Shown in pieces: positions 49,425 through 60,952 of a stretch of 64,000 nt of DNA. The translations under genes were made by a program, and so were the position numbers. The stretch is taken from the NCBI RefSeq assembly GCF_016097555.1, contig NC_054702.1, positions 76,325,679 through 76,389,678 on the forward strand, written 5' to 3'. The stretch comes from Gigantopelta aegis. Its lineage: Eukaryota; Mollusca; Gastropoda; Neomphalida; Peltospiridae. The notes under the pieces were generated by a model. It saw nothing but the letters and a program-made list of their open reading frames with translations, made no database searches and was not told where the DNA came from. Position 1 is the first letter of the stretch. Each line of letters starts with the position of its first letter.

Positions 49425-49530
49425 CAGCTATCTGAGCTATCTGTCCAGGACAATGGGTTAGTGCTTAGTTATTAATGGCGAACCATGTACCTACCAGCCT
49501 TATGTCTTGCAACCACGACACCATCGAGGC
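49425..49530 (-). mobile_element. head-2-type SINE fragment
   Basis: ATCTGTCCAGGACAATGGG then CCTACCAGCCTTATGTC and CACCATCGAGGCCGGTT, the complement of a head-2 tRNA-like start. It follows the (AC)n tract. Confidence 0.6.
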
Positions 49531-49615
49531 CGGTTAATTAAGTCCGGTCGTTTAATCACTAAGCCACTGAAATCGGTGTAAACGAAATTTAAGCCCGGTA
49601 GGAATTCAATTCCTA

Positions 49616-49947
49616 TGAGAAAAAGAGAAATGTTTTATTTAACGGCGCACTCAACACATTTGTTATTTTACGGTTATATGGCGTCAAACATATGGTTATA
49701 GACCACACAGATAATGAGAGGAAACCCGATGTTGCCACTTCATGGGCTACTCTTTTCGTATTAGCAGCAAGGGATCTTTTATATGCACCATCCCACAGAC
49801 AGGTTAGTACATACCACGGCCTTTGATATACCAGTCGTGGTGCACGGGCTGGAATGAGAAATAGCCCAATGGGCCCACCGACGGGGATCGATCCCAGACC
49901 GACCGCGCATCGAGCGAGCGCTGTACCACTGGGCTACATCCCGCCCC
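49616..49947 (-). mobile_element. SINE, head 1 + tail A, full length, 10-bp TSD
   Basis: TCAATTCCTA at 49606-49615 and 49948-49957. The head is close to consensus (GATCGATCCCAGACCGACCG in the window strand), which makes it one of the younger copies. Confidence 0.93.
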
Positions 49948-50087
49948 TCAATTCCTAAGAAAACAAAACCCACACAAATAAATCAGGTATGAAAGTCCGG
50001 GTATAATGACTGGTGTTCTTGAAACAATAGCCTCACCCTTTCACCTCTCACCCGTTTAAACGGAAAAGTGCAGCTTTTTTATAAACC

Positions 50088-50356
50088 CTGATAGTGGACC
50101 CATTGGGCTATTTCTCGCTCCAGCCAGTGCACCACGACTTGTACACCAAAGGCCGTGGTATGTGCTATCCTGTCTATGAGGTGGTGCATATAAAAGATCC
50201 ATTGCTGTTAATCGGAACAGAGTAGCCCATGAAGTGGCAACAGCGGGTGTCCTCTCTCAATATCTGTGTGGTCCTTAACCATATGTCTGACGCCATATAA
50301 CCGTCAATAAAATGTGCTGAGTGCGTCGTTAAATAAAACATATCCTTCCTTTTCGG
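50088..50356 (+). mobile_element. SINE, tail A, 5'-truncated
   Basis: Begins inside the centre (TGGACCCATTGGGCTATTTC) and runs to GTGCGTCGTTAAATAAAACA. The tRNA-like head is missing. Confidence 0.88.
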
Positions 50357-50726
50357 TAAAAGTAGATTATTTAACGGCAGAGAGTTGAGCTCTTTTTCTT
50401 TCAACCAAATGTCGAAATTACCATACAGTAGACATACATGATATACATGATATACTTTTTTTTTAGTTATACAAAGTTTCATTAAAATATTTATGGTGCT
50501 TTAACAATATCATATGGTGTTTCTGTCTAAAAGTATTTCTTCTTTGAAATAGTAATGTTTCACGTGGACTTTATTTTTGGGTGTATAATCGATTCATGCT
50601 GTACTTCGTAGTCCCAAAATTTGAAATCTTATCTGGAGACCAACAAACGCTTATATTTATGATCACTTATGGATCATCATAAGTCATGGCGATTTAGCAA
50701 GTACTTGCAGAAACGTACAACCAACA

Positions 50727-50828
50727 AAGTGTGCGCGTGCGCGTTTGGAGGAAATTCGAATTATGTTCATCCGGATTCTTTGAGCAAGCATATTTCGACC
50801 CCCAAACCGCCTCCTCTTGGACACGCAC
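50727..50828 (+). repeat. interspersed repeat, copy 3
   Basis: Has TTGAGCAAGCATATTTCGAC and CCCCCAAACCGCC in the same order as the copy at 38570, bounded by GTGTGCGCGTGCGCG and GGACACGCAC. Confidence 0.5.
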
Positions 50829-50917
50829 CTGCTAAGGTTTGGAACACGCCAAACCGTCAAATGAAACCACTGATTTACCATCTGTAGACATTAAAACAAC
50901 AAAAGAACAAAGAATAT

Positions 50918-50953
<36 letters not shown>

Positions 50954-52080
50954 TGTATATATATTCTGTGTCCTTTGTTGTCTTAATGTATATAACACAA
51001 AATATTCTGAGCAAGAAACTCCAAGTTTCAACCTGAAGAACCGTTCAATGTTTTTAGGAGGTCATGCACCTTTAATCTTTAAGTGTATTTATGAAAAACA
51101 CTGTTAACAGTTTCAACAGTCAGTCCTTGCACCGAACACACCCAATACCATACTTAAAAACAGGTAAAAAAAAAAGAAGAAGCATTTTGTCATCTGTAAG
51201 TAAACCAAACTAAAGTTCACTTGGTAAGTCAGTGTACATTAAATTTTGTCTTGCGCGTCTACTGGAAATATGTTACCACATATATACAAAGAAAGTATGT
51301 TTTGCCTTATATAAGCTTGTAAATTTATTTTTGCATGGTTAATTCCACATACCATATCAATATATATACTGTGCATATCACAATAATTGTATTGGAAAAT
51401 ATACTGCCTTTATTCATTTACATCTTGAAACAACAGTACATACGCCACATACGATCTATTGACATACAATTCAATCACATTTCAAATTGTGCACTCACTC
51501 CCTTCGATATAGCGAAAAATTGCATTATATATGTGCAAATCATAATTTAAATATAGATTAGGCCTAATAAATGTATTTCCAGTAAGTCTACCACAGTTAC
51601 GTGCTTGTGTGTGTACTATACATAACCTAACATCAAATCGGGGGGGGGGGGGGGGGGGGGGGGGGAGGGGATTTATAAATGACCATGGCACAATACTACA
51701 AGCTTTTCTCCAACTAGAAAAAAAATAAAAATAAAAATAATATCTGATTAGCTGTAGTTTCTTTACAACGCGTACGGATTTTGGTGACGAAAGAGTGTGA
51801 ATAATACACCTCGCAGACCATCACATAAACAAATGAAAACCTGGGTGCCCGAATATTCTACGTTGGCTTCATTGACAATATTTGGGATCGCAGGAACGCC
51901 ACAGAGAATTTTTAAATGGTAGGGATAGGGTAGCTCATTATGTCTTTGGTCTTTGGTGGATTTGAGGATCTCGAAATTAGTATGGCAGCCTAACTCCACT
52001 GCCCTGTTCAAAATTTACCACACACTTCTCGACATCTATGGATTTCACTTTCTTGAAGTTGATATAAGGATTATACAAGC
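50829..52080. other. no gene seen
   Basis: Contains a (TA)n palindrome at 50926-50962 flanked by complementary TTGTTGTCTT/AAGACAACAA-like words, AT-rich DNA and the poly-G run at 51640. Confidence 0.4.
51640..51670 (+). repeat. poly-G run
   Basis: 31 bases with a single A. Similar runs occur at 5479, 8180, 20558, 37467, 40235, 40343 and 42348. Confidence 0.95.
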
Positions 52081-52086
52081 TTTATT
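52081..52086 (-). terminator. poly(A) signal of the 489-codon gene
   Basis: TTTATT on the plus strand is AATAAA on the minus strand, about 70 nt after the stop codon. Position and hexamer are right; there is no transcript evidence. Confidence 0.5.
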
Positions 52087-52157
52087 TTGTGTTTTCTGTT
52101 ATTTCTGTTATTTTTAAATACACGAGTATATACAATAAATCACATTGAAATATCCGT

Positions 52158-53627
52158 TTAAGTAGCTGCAGATCTCCCTGAACCCGATAAAACGCGGGCC
52201 AGACTGCCTTGTTTCAGAGACACAAACGTCATCCGTTGCCTCCAACAGTTTAACTTCTTTTCTCGTTCCATATCCTCATCCTGCGCTTGTTTAATGAAAG
52301 CTACCGAATCCCGGTGACTGTGAATCTTTGATCGCCTTGGTGTCATCGCGTCTGCCGAGATGGTCAGCGGGGCTCGTGTCATTCGAGCACTCACGTTTGC
52401 TACACCAGTGTTTTTGTCGTACGCGAGAAAGGTCTTTCCTTTAAGTCTGTTGGCATCCATGTACAATCCCCTTGGGCTGACCCTCGAGTTAAATGCAGTG
52501 GGAACAGTGTATGGCAGGTCGTGAAAACCAAGGCGCACAATGGCCATCTCAATGGCCGATCTACTGGTTGTGGGTAAAGAGTCAAACCTCCGCGCACCCG
52601 CTTCCATGTACGGATCAGGCATATCGGTAGTTCCTGGAGAGTAAACAGAATTTTCTCTTATCTCTACTTTTCTAATACCACCGTGGCCGTCGCTGCTGTA
52701 GGACTCCTCGTCCTCTTCGTAGTACGTGTCAGACTCCATGTCCACCGACCTGTTCATCGTCATCATGTTGATGCGTTGATTCCTCTCCGAGCCAGACTCT
52801 TCGTCCACTTGTACTCTGAACATTCGAGCTTTCCTGTCGATAGCTTTGCCCATCACTTCTCTTACGGTCATTCTCTTAGAGGGTAGTCCTTGTAGAGATC
52901 TCTGAATCGCAACAATATTGTTGATTTTTAAATCGGACGAAAGTGTCGGCGATTTGAAATTTGTGCGACGTCGCACTAGAGCCATCTTTTCACGGAACTG
53001 ACTCTGCTTTTGTCCAGGAACCTCTGTTGAAGGAGTACTTTTAGCTTTCTTCTTGGAGGATATTGGTTTCATGATGAACTTCCCTTGTTTGTTTTGAAAC
53101 TTGACATCCATCGAGTCTGAACCGAGTTTTAAGAAGACGTCCTGCTTCATTCTGACTCGTCTGTCGGATGAATAATCCGCTCTTTGGTCCATAACGCCGT
53201 CGTATGATCCAGTGGTACATACGGAATGTGCGCTTTTTATACTATTTATCCCCTTTCCGTGTCTTGAAAAATCTGGCGTGGAAGTTGTCAAGCCTTGAAC
53301 GGTCTTGGGTCTATTGAAGTTCGTGACAAACCCACCCTTCCGTAATCCAGCACTACTATATATTCGTCCAGTCACAACTGCATTATTAGCTTTGTTTGCC
53401 CCCTTGTTTTGCGTCTGGAGTTTCTCAAGCTGCTTCTTAACAATGGTTTCTTCGTGAAAGTAGTTACTCATCGTTAGTAGGAAATCGTCATAGATCTTCT
53501 TACATTCTGCTTTGTAAGCTCTCTGATTTGCGGCAGATGCCACAAGTCCCCCGTTTGGAACAGTGATGTCTAAACCAAACGTCGTGGACAAGTCTTTAAT
53601 TTCTAACACTGGCATTCGAACATCCAT
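52158..53627 (-). CDS. uncharacterised 489-residue intronless protein
   Basis: Unrecognised. One uninterrupted 490-codon frame starts at an ATG in good context (A at -3, G at +4) and ends before a likely poly(A) signal, AATAAA on the minus strand at 52086-52081, about 70 nt past the stop. GC content is much higher than in the surroundings, as expected of real coding sequence. No signal peptide or membrane segment is seen. The protein is basic and serine-rich, with a short helical stretch at about residues 35-75 (ECKKIYDDFLLTMSNYF then KKQLEKLQTQ), an acidic run at about 298-312 (ESDTYYEEDEESYSSD), a conserved-looking block at 358-380 ending HDLPYTVPT, and a charged helix near 440-470. The last block resembles HGVPYTSPT of the intronless gene at 46319-47578. 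A TATA-like TATATATAAAA lies about 65 nt upstream of the ATG. It looks like a lineage-specific protein, perhaps cytoskeletal or ciliary, but that is a guess. Confidence 0.85.
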   Translation of the reverse strand: MDVRMPVLEIKDLSTTFGLDITVPNGGLVASAANQRAYKAECKKIYDDFLLTMSNYFHEETIVKKQLEKLQTQNKGANKANNAVVTGRIYSSAGLRKGGFVTNFNRPKTVQGLTTSTPDFSRHGKGINSIKSAHSVCTTGSYDGVMDQRADYSSDRRVRMKQDVFLKLGSDSMDVKFQNKQGKFIMKPISSKKKAKSTPSTEVPGQKQSQFREKMALVRRRTNFKSPTLSSDLKINNIVAIQRSLQGLPSKRMTVREVMGKAIDRKARMFRVQVDEESGSERNQRINMMTMNRSVDMESDTYYEEDEESYSSDGHGGIRKVEIRENSVYSPGTTDMPDPYMEAGARRFDSLPTTSRSAIEMAIVRLGFHDLPYTVPTAFNSRVSPRGLYMDANRLKGKTFLAYDKNTGVANVSARMTRAPLTISADAMTPRRSKIHSHRDSVAFIKQAQDEDMEREKKLNCWRQRMTFVSLKQGSLARVLSGSGRSAAT

Positions 53628-54563
53628 TTTCCTTTTCTTTTTTAGTTAACTCCACGAATATTAGTTTGTGAACACACTATTATTTTTTTTTATATATATA
53701 TCCTCACGTAATTCAGTTTCATGTTTGTTGAAAGATATATTTATTTATTATAATTATAGGAGAAATTTGCATATATCCATTAGAATCATATTTTTTCTTT
53801 AAATACTATATACTGAAAGCCAGCAGTGGTTTATTAGAATGAAAGTTGAATGAGAAAGGTTCCGTGTTTTCTAAGCGATGTGGTCCTCACTAACAAGGTA
53901 AAAACAATCAGTGAACTTTCCTTGCACGCACTCTTTGTTGTCCAACGCACGTAGTCTTGTTACCCGTGCTTACTGTGCGAAAATCTTGATCCATAAGATT
54001 ATCCCTTTACAAACGCTTAACACGGGAACGAAACGGTAATAATCCATGCTGACCTGCCATTGTAAAAGATTATTAACAGAATCTTGCACTCTAGATTAAG
54101 AGAGATTAGTTCTGAACAGAAATAATGGTATTTTTTTTTTATTTTTTTTTTTTTATCCAAACAAGACTAATACTTGTGCTGTCACTAATAACAGTAAATT
54201 ACTTAATTTGTCATGACGTCCTTGCATTTTCGTTCACACCGTACAAAAGGTATCATGGATTTAACATTGTAAATATTATCAGAATCTCAGCACGTTTGAA
54301 CCTTTGAACTATATTACAAGGGCCTAACGGAATTACATCTTATTCTGATCGGGTGGAATGAGATTATCATAGAAAAGGAAGAAAAGAAAAAAAAGAAAAG
54401 AACACCAATCCAAAACTTAAAATTCATTATTGTAATTTTAAACGCCTACACGCACAAGCCATTTGAGTAGAATTTATACAGTACAAATGGACATATATTT
54501 ATGATGTATCGTGCAACTTCGAAGCTGAAGTATCATGAATAAATCAAAAGGAAAACAGAAAAC

Positions 54564-55080
54564 ATTGTATCAGTGGTATTTGTAGATACTGTTTTATTTT
54601 ACCTAATTTTGAGACCTACTTGTCGATATATATAATAAAAACCCTGATTTTTTTAATCTGACATTTTTACAAAAACAAAACATTGTTCATAGAAAACCGT
54701 ATTGAATATAACATGTTACTGTACATCAAGGAACAACATTGTAACAGTGATATTTGTAGATGCTATGTTATTTTACCTAATTCTGAGATCTACTTGTCGA
54801 TATATATAAAACTAAACCTGATTTGTTTTGAAACCCGACATTTTTACAAAAACAAAACATTGTTCATAGAAAACCGTGTTGAATATAACATATTACTGTA
54901 CATCAAGGAACAACATTGTAACAGTGATATTTGTAGATACTATGTTATTTTACCTAATTCTGAGATCTACTTGTCGATATATATAAAACTAAACCTGATT
55001 TGTTTTTAAACCCGACATTTTTACAAAAACAAAACATTGTTCATAGAAAACCGTGTTGAATATAACACGTTACTGTACAT
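54564..55080 (+). repeat. 176-bp tandem repeat, nearly three copies
   Basis: TATTTGTAGAT starts recur at 54576, 54751 and 54928. Units share ACCTAATTCTGAGATCTACT, ACAAAAACAAAACATTGTTC and CATCAAGGAACAACATTGTA. Units 2 and 3 are almost identical, unit 1 is more diverged. A 108-codon frame crosses two units with a repeated peptide; this is repeat-derived. Confidence 0.92.
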
Positions 55081-55625
55081 TGTTTGGATACTTGTAATTA
55101 AATACTCTAAAAGTAAACAATATGCTGTATTTATTTGTATTTATATCAGCAATTATAATGTTATGGTCATGGTCAACACTAATATGCTTCTATCATTGTT
55201 ATCAGTCTTGTTTGTGTCATTAACTGTGATGTCTGTGTTTACTGTCTATGTCTTTATCAGTTTTGTTTTCATATCATTAGAAGTGTTCTGGTCAATGTTA
55301 TTATGTTAATCAATTTTGTGGTCAAGGTCAACGTCATCGCATGCGTCTTACAATTGTGGCCAGTGATATTATCAATGTGATTTTGAATATTATGGTGACT
55401 ACCAGTGCTAATTTTGTATTTTAATATGAGACGTGTAGTCCATTCTTTAGTACCAGTACACTGATATAAATAAACAAGAAGATACTACTCCATGTACAAT
55501 ATATAAAAATATGTAAAAAAATATACAATACTCTCTGTTGGTTTAACCTAAAATTATTAAATAATTCTACCCCATTTTTAAATGGCATAAACATTAAATA
55601 GTTTATTGTCATACTGATAGTTTGC

Positions 55626-55812
55626 GGGGCTAATTCTGGCACTCACCAAATTCGCCAATTTCAAAAACAATTCGCAAAAAAAATAATTAATTTAATAAAA
55701 TAATTTCATGTAATAATCAATATTTTGTTATAAAATAACTGGATTTCTGCAATTTTTAAAGTTCAATAAATAATTTGGCAAAATTTTCTGTTGACCCAGA
55801 ACTAGCCCTAGC
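55626..55812. mobile_element. MITE-like element with GGGCTARTTCTGG ends
   Basis: Left GGGGCTAATTCTGGCACTCA and right CCCAGAACTAGCCC are inverted relatives about 187 bp apart. A partial relative (GGCGAATTTAATGAGTGCCA) lies at about 17430-17530. The target duplication is unresolved. Confidence 0.55.
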
Positions 55813-58023
55813 TGATTTTGAGATTCAGCACCTTACCTCCCTAGTACATTGTGTGTAGTTGTTACTTGATCATAGCAAACTCTCACACTATCACATGTTA
55901 GCTAATTGATTACTGATATACATCAGGAAATGTTAGCAAATTTAAAATGTAGGGATGACATGATATATTAACAACATATTTTTACATGTGTACAACATAA
56001 AAATGTATAAGGTTGAAAGTCATGCATAGTCACTTGAAAATAATACATTACATAATAATAAATTTTTGTTATTGATATACAAAATCTGTACATGATATTT
56101 GCAATTGTAATTTTAACAAATTATTTGACTGGTATGAATAGTTAGTTCATTGTTAATAATATGTTTTATTCAATCAAACAATTTGGTACATGACTGTTTT
56201 TTTTTTAACATACAGAAATTATTTATTGTGAAAAATGCATTTAAAAAGTGTTGAATATACTTGCATTTGTTATGAAGAATTTTACTTTTTGAATACAGGA
56301 AATTTTATTTCTGGACATCTAATTTTCAAACGTTTATGGGGGAGTATCGCCCTTGACTGCTAGGATCTCAGGCACTTCGCTCCCTTGAGCTTAGCCCACC
56401 ATACTCTAGACCACTGCCTGCAAAATGTCCTGCACACACACCTTCTAATGCCTCATGCCTTCCATGCTTGTTCATTCCAAGATTTTTATCTGATTCCACA
56501 CCCCTCCCTTCGCCAAAAATTCTAGCTATGGCCCTGAATCACCTACAAATTATCCCAGCATTCCAGAACTCTGAAGTTCTGATTCACTATTATGTTACAC
56601 TAGATATAACTTGTGCTACACACAGGATACTGGTAGTTTAGATGGAGTCGAGTGACATGGCGGTTATATTTTTTGGGAAAGCCCAAAATATGACTGCTGT
56701 GTCTCATTAGCCAAAGCTATATATACGGCTGTCATGTACATAGCCACTTGTATGTTAAGTAGCAAGAATAACGACCTCCATTGCAGTTGTATTTATGAAA
56801 TTGATCTTTGTATGCAATATTTTGCATGATGTGTGTATGATAGTCGACTGAACCGGAACACAAAATGATCCTTGTGAAGGGCGGCATCAGGGAAGTACAA
56901 AGAAGATGGTCGGCATTGCAAATGAAAAGAAAAGTGATCAGAATAATTGGAAACTGTTAAAAAGACCTTGCAAATTATATTATAGATTTCTAAAAAGTAT
57001 TTTAAAACAACCTAAAAGGTTATATAAAAGGTACTTTAAAAAGATGCAGTATCATATAAATTCTGGCATGTACAAAATGGTATTCATCTTCTGTAGATAT
57101 TAGGACAACCAACAACCCACCATTGGCATGTTCAGGAGGCCAAGTACTCGTGGATAATTTGACTGATCCCATGGTTTTCTATCGTATCACATTACTCTAA
57201 TAATGTCAGGATACAAAAACAGTCAAGTTTTGCTTGCCCTCCTGAATGTAGAAATAAATATTTTAAACAAGTAACTGTGGATTAAATTTACAATGTTTAA
57301 ACACCTGCATTTAAGGCAAACAGGCATTGTAAATTTCAACTTTGTGTTTCAACCTGAGCTATTATACAATGTTTATGGCGAATTGTATAAAGAGATTTAA
57401 TTGTGGATTTGTTTCTCAATGATCACAAAATCTTTTAGACACCTCATTTATATTATCTGTCAGGTTCCAAGGTAGGAATGTTCTTTAGAAATATGAAGTA
57501 ATAGAGATACAGATGAGATTGTTTTTACCGTGCAATACAACATTTACTACATGAATAATGATGTATATTTAACCATATAAATAATAAACTACCTTCATGA
57601 TTTTCACAATTTCTTTTGTGTAATGTATCGGTAAATTAAAGAATATTTTATAGTAATAATTCCTTACTTAAAATTGATGATTTTCAACAATGTAAATACG
57701 TTAAATAATGTGGCTCCCTTTTATACAAACAAATTAATGACAAAAATGACACCCAACCATCACCAAAAAAATAATGGTTATTAGTACTTTAACTCTAAAT
57801 AATCTAGAACTATAATTCATGCACTTCCAAAAAGGTTTTGCGCAGACAGAATTATAGCAAAATAGCTACCTGTCTTCAATTAATACTTACCATGAAAGTA
57901 TACTACTATCAGAACTATTATCAACTAAAATCAATGTATTACAAACTGTTTTTATAGTAAAGTCCTGTTCAGAATGCATAGCAGATTTTTTAAATTCTCA
58001 TGAAATATAAATCTTCACTGTAA
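55813..58023. other. downstream flank of GALM, no gene seen
   Basis: AT-rich; presumably holds the GALM 3'UTR at its right end. A GC-richer piece at 56335-56530 is not assignable. Confidence 0.35.
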
Positions 58024-58104
58024 TTAATCAATGAGACCAAATTTGTAAGATGTCGTCTGTCGGTATGTCTCGCCTGGATGCAAAATAATGTTTGGAAAAT
58101 GTTT
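58024..58104 (-). CDS. GALM: GALM terminal exon
   Basis: The acceptor is TTATTTTCAG|AAACAT. It encodes [20 protein letters not shown] then KFGLID and TAA, matching the family C-terminus (LRPGEEYDHTTWFKFSV). It was found by frame and motif because it is too short for ordinary ORF calling. It lies about 1.3 kb beyond the previous exon, across a stretch with (AT)n tracts and a hAT-like terminus. I could not pick a convincing poly(A) signal. Confidence 0.92.
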   Translation of the reverse strand, partial: KHFPNIILHPGETYRQTTSYKFGLID

Positions 58105-58144
58105 CTGAAAATAATAATCATAAAACAATTACAATGACAATGAC

Positions 58145-58183
<39 letters not shown>

Positions 58184-58356
58184 CCCATAAACAAATGTAA
58201 AATAGTGAAACTTTTTAGCTAAGGTAGGCCTCACACAAATATATGATGACTTGCAGTGGAATATTGGCAATGATTTGTAGAACCCTTAAAAACCAAAGCA
58301 TCAATATTTTTTTACAAAATTATAATATATTTAATATATTAATTATATATACACCA

Positions 58357-58421
<65 letters not shown>

Positions 58422-60919
58422 TACACTGGTATATATACACACACATATATATATATCAAAGATGGGGCGATTACTTGACAAAAGTAATCGATTATGATTA
58501 CGATTACTTTAGAATGTCACAATTATGATTACGATTACAAGATAATTGAAAGTAATCGATTACGATTGCAAATACATTGTCTAGCAATCATGATTACAAT
58601 CATGATTACATTTCCACAAATGTACACAAATAATGAAATGATGTTACCACCATGAAGTTATGCACTTTATTTTACAACCATACCAACTTCATTCATTGAA
58701 AGACATAATGGATAATTTTTTATTATTTATTAAATTATTTCAAACATTTATAAACATATGTATACTGCATGGAGGGAATCAGTTTCGAAAACCAGATTAT
58801 TGACGAAAAGGTACCCATAACCATAGGTATAATTATTGTATCAATGCATAACATATATATTTTGTTATATTATTGAAATAAGCCATAATTAGTAATTGCA
58901 AACTGTCTGATCACTATTACTTGTTGTTTTATATTTTTTGTAGAACGTATACCATTTAATACCATCCACAAATTAAAACAAATTATTATTTTTATTAAAT
59001 CTATAAATGAAGAAATAAAAAACTAAAGAAAAGAACAAACAAGTAAATAAATAATTAAATTGATATCTGCATACATATACAAGTTGCTCATTGCATTTAA
59101 TTGTTGACATTCTAATAATGACTATTATTAATGAATCGATTTGCAGTCATGCTTGCTTTGTGCCATATTATAAGGATCCAATATATATATATATATATAT
59201 ACACATATATATAAAAATAAAAATGATAAAAGAAAACAAGTGTACAGTATATATGTATTTAAAAAAACTATTTTAAGAAATAACTATCCTTTTACATGTT
59301 TCATCTCATCTTCAGAAAGGAATTGCTAAATAACTGCTAAATATGACATCATACATTATATAAATATATTATTCTAGTTTTCTTTAAAAATAAAACAATC
59401 GTCAGAAAGAGAAATGTAAGTAACATCTGCATGCCTCAACTTACGTGATTGACACTGTCAGGATAGTGTTGTGCCTCCCAGGCGAACGCGCAGTATGCCC
59501 CGTACTTGGCGCCACCCTTGCCCGCCATAGACGGCACAGCATAGGCAGTGTACAGCTGGATGGCTGGCTCCGTGGTGTAACACTCCAGGTAACGACCTGT
59601 GCCTCGGTGCTCCGCTCTACAACAAACACAAATACAGTCGAACCTGTGTTATATAGCCACCAAAAGGTAGATTTAAAAAGTTGCCTTTTGATATAGGTGG
59701 TTGCTTAATACAGGTAAGTTTATACTATACAGGTGGGGTGGGACGTAGCTCAATGGTAAAGCGCTTGCTTGATGTGCGGTCGGTGTGGGATCGATCACCG
59801 TGAGTGGGTCTATTTCTCGTAGCCAGTGCACCACGACTGGTATATCAAAAGTCATAGTATGTTCTATTCTGCCTCTGTGATGCTGCTAATGGAAAAATGT
59901 AGTGGGTTTCCTATATAAGACTATATGTCAAAATTACCAAATGTATGACATCCAATAGCCGAAGATTAATAAATCAATGTGCTCTAGTGGTGTTGTCAAA
60001 CTAAATAAACTTTAACTTGACACAGATGGATGCTTAATACAGGTGGTCTCTAAAGCAGGTTTTGTATATGGATACTAATTATATTTATAAATATTCAATA
60101 TATATAAAGTGAAACCTCCCCTAAAGTGGACACCATTGAGACCAAGTAAAATGTCAGGTTTAAGGGGTATCTGGTTTTGAGAGGTTCTCTTTTGTACTGA
60201 TATATAAACAGCGATTGTGAAAAACTTTCAGTTTACAGAGAATTCCGGTATTAAGAGAGTCTGGTTTCGAGAGGTTTAACTGTATATGTAAATGAGCATG
60301 AGAAAAATGTATAATGTTTTACCTTGCGGCTTGCTGAAATTGTCCAGTGTGGTTTAAGTTGTAGTTACAGTTAAATCCATTGCCACCAGGAATATCATTT
60401 ATAACGTCACCAAGACGAACCATCTTCCGCAGATCCTCAGGAAGACCATCAAGACTGCGGATTTCTCCTGAATAATGCAAAGGAAAGGAATGTTTCTTTA
60501 ATGACACCCCAGCACATTGTTTAATCAGCAGCTACCAAATGTATGGTAACTCTTACATCTCCTGAATAAAGAACAACCAAACAACCCCAACCCCACATAA
60601 CAAGGGAAATAAGTAGCAAAATGTATTGACAATCAAAAGAAATGCAAATATAAATTTCAGCTATAAAATTAAATTTAGTTTTTGAGATGAAATTATCACA
60701 AGAGAAGTATAGGTTGCATCATAACACAGAATTGGGCATTTATAATCAAGTGAACTTATTCTAATTCCAAACAACCACAACCCTAATTTGCATTTCTTTT
60801 GATGTTCAGTATAGTTACTAATAATTAATATCTAGTTTATTTTCTAATTCTGTCAATTTATTTATTTTACTTTATTTATTTATTTATTTATTTATTTATT
60901 ATTATTTATTTGTTATTTT

Positions 60920-60952
<33 letters not shown>

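Noticed and set aside
54683-55009. 108-codon plus-strand frame with a duplicated peptide
   Set aside because: It crosses two units of the 176-bp tandem repeat, has no domain and no upstream coding signal.
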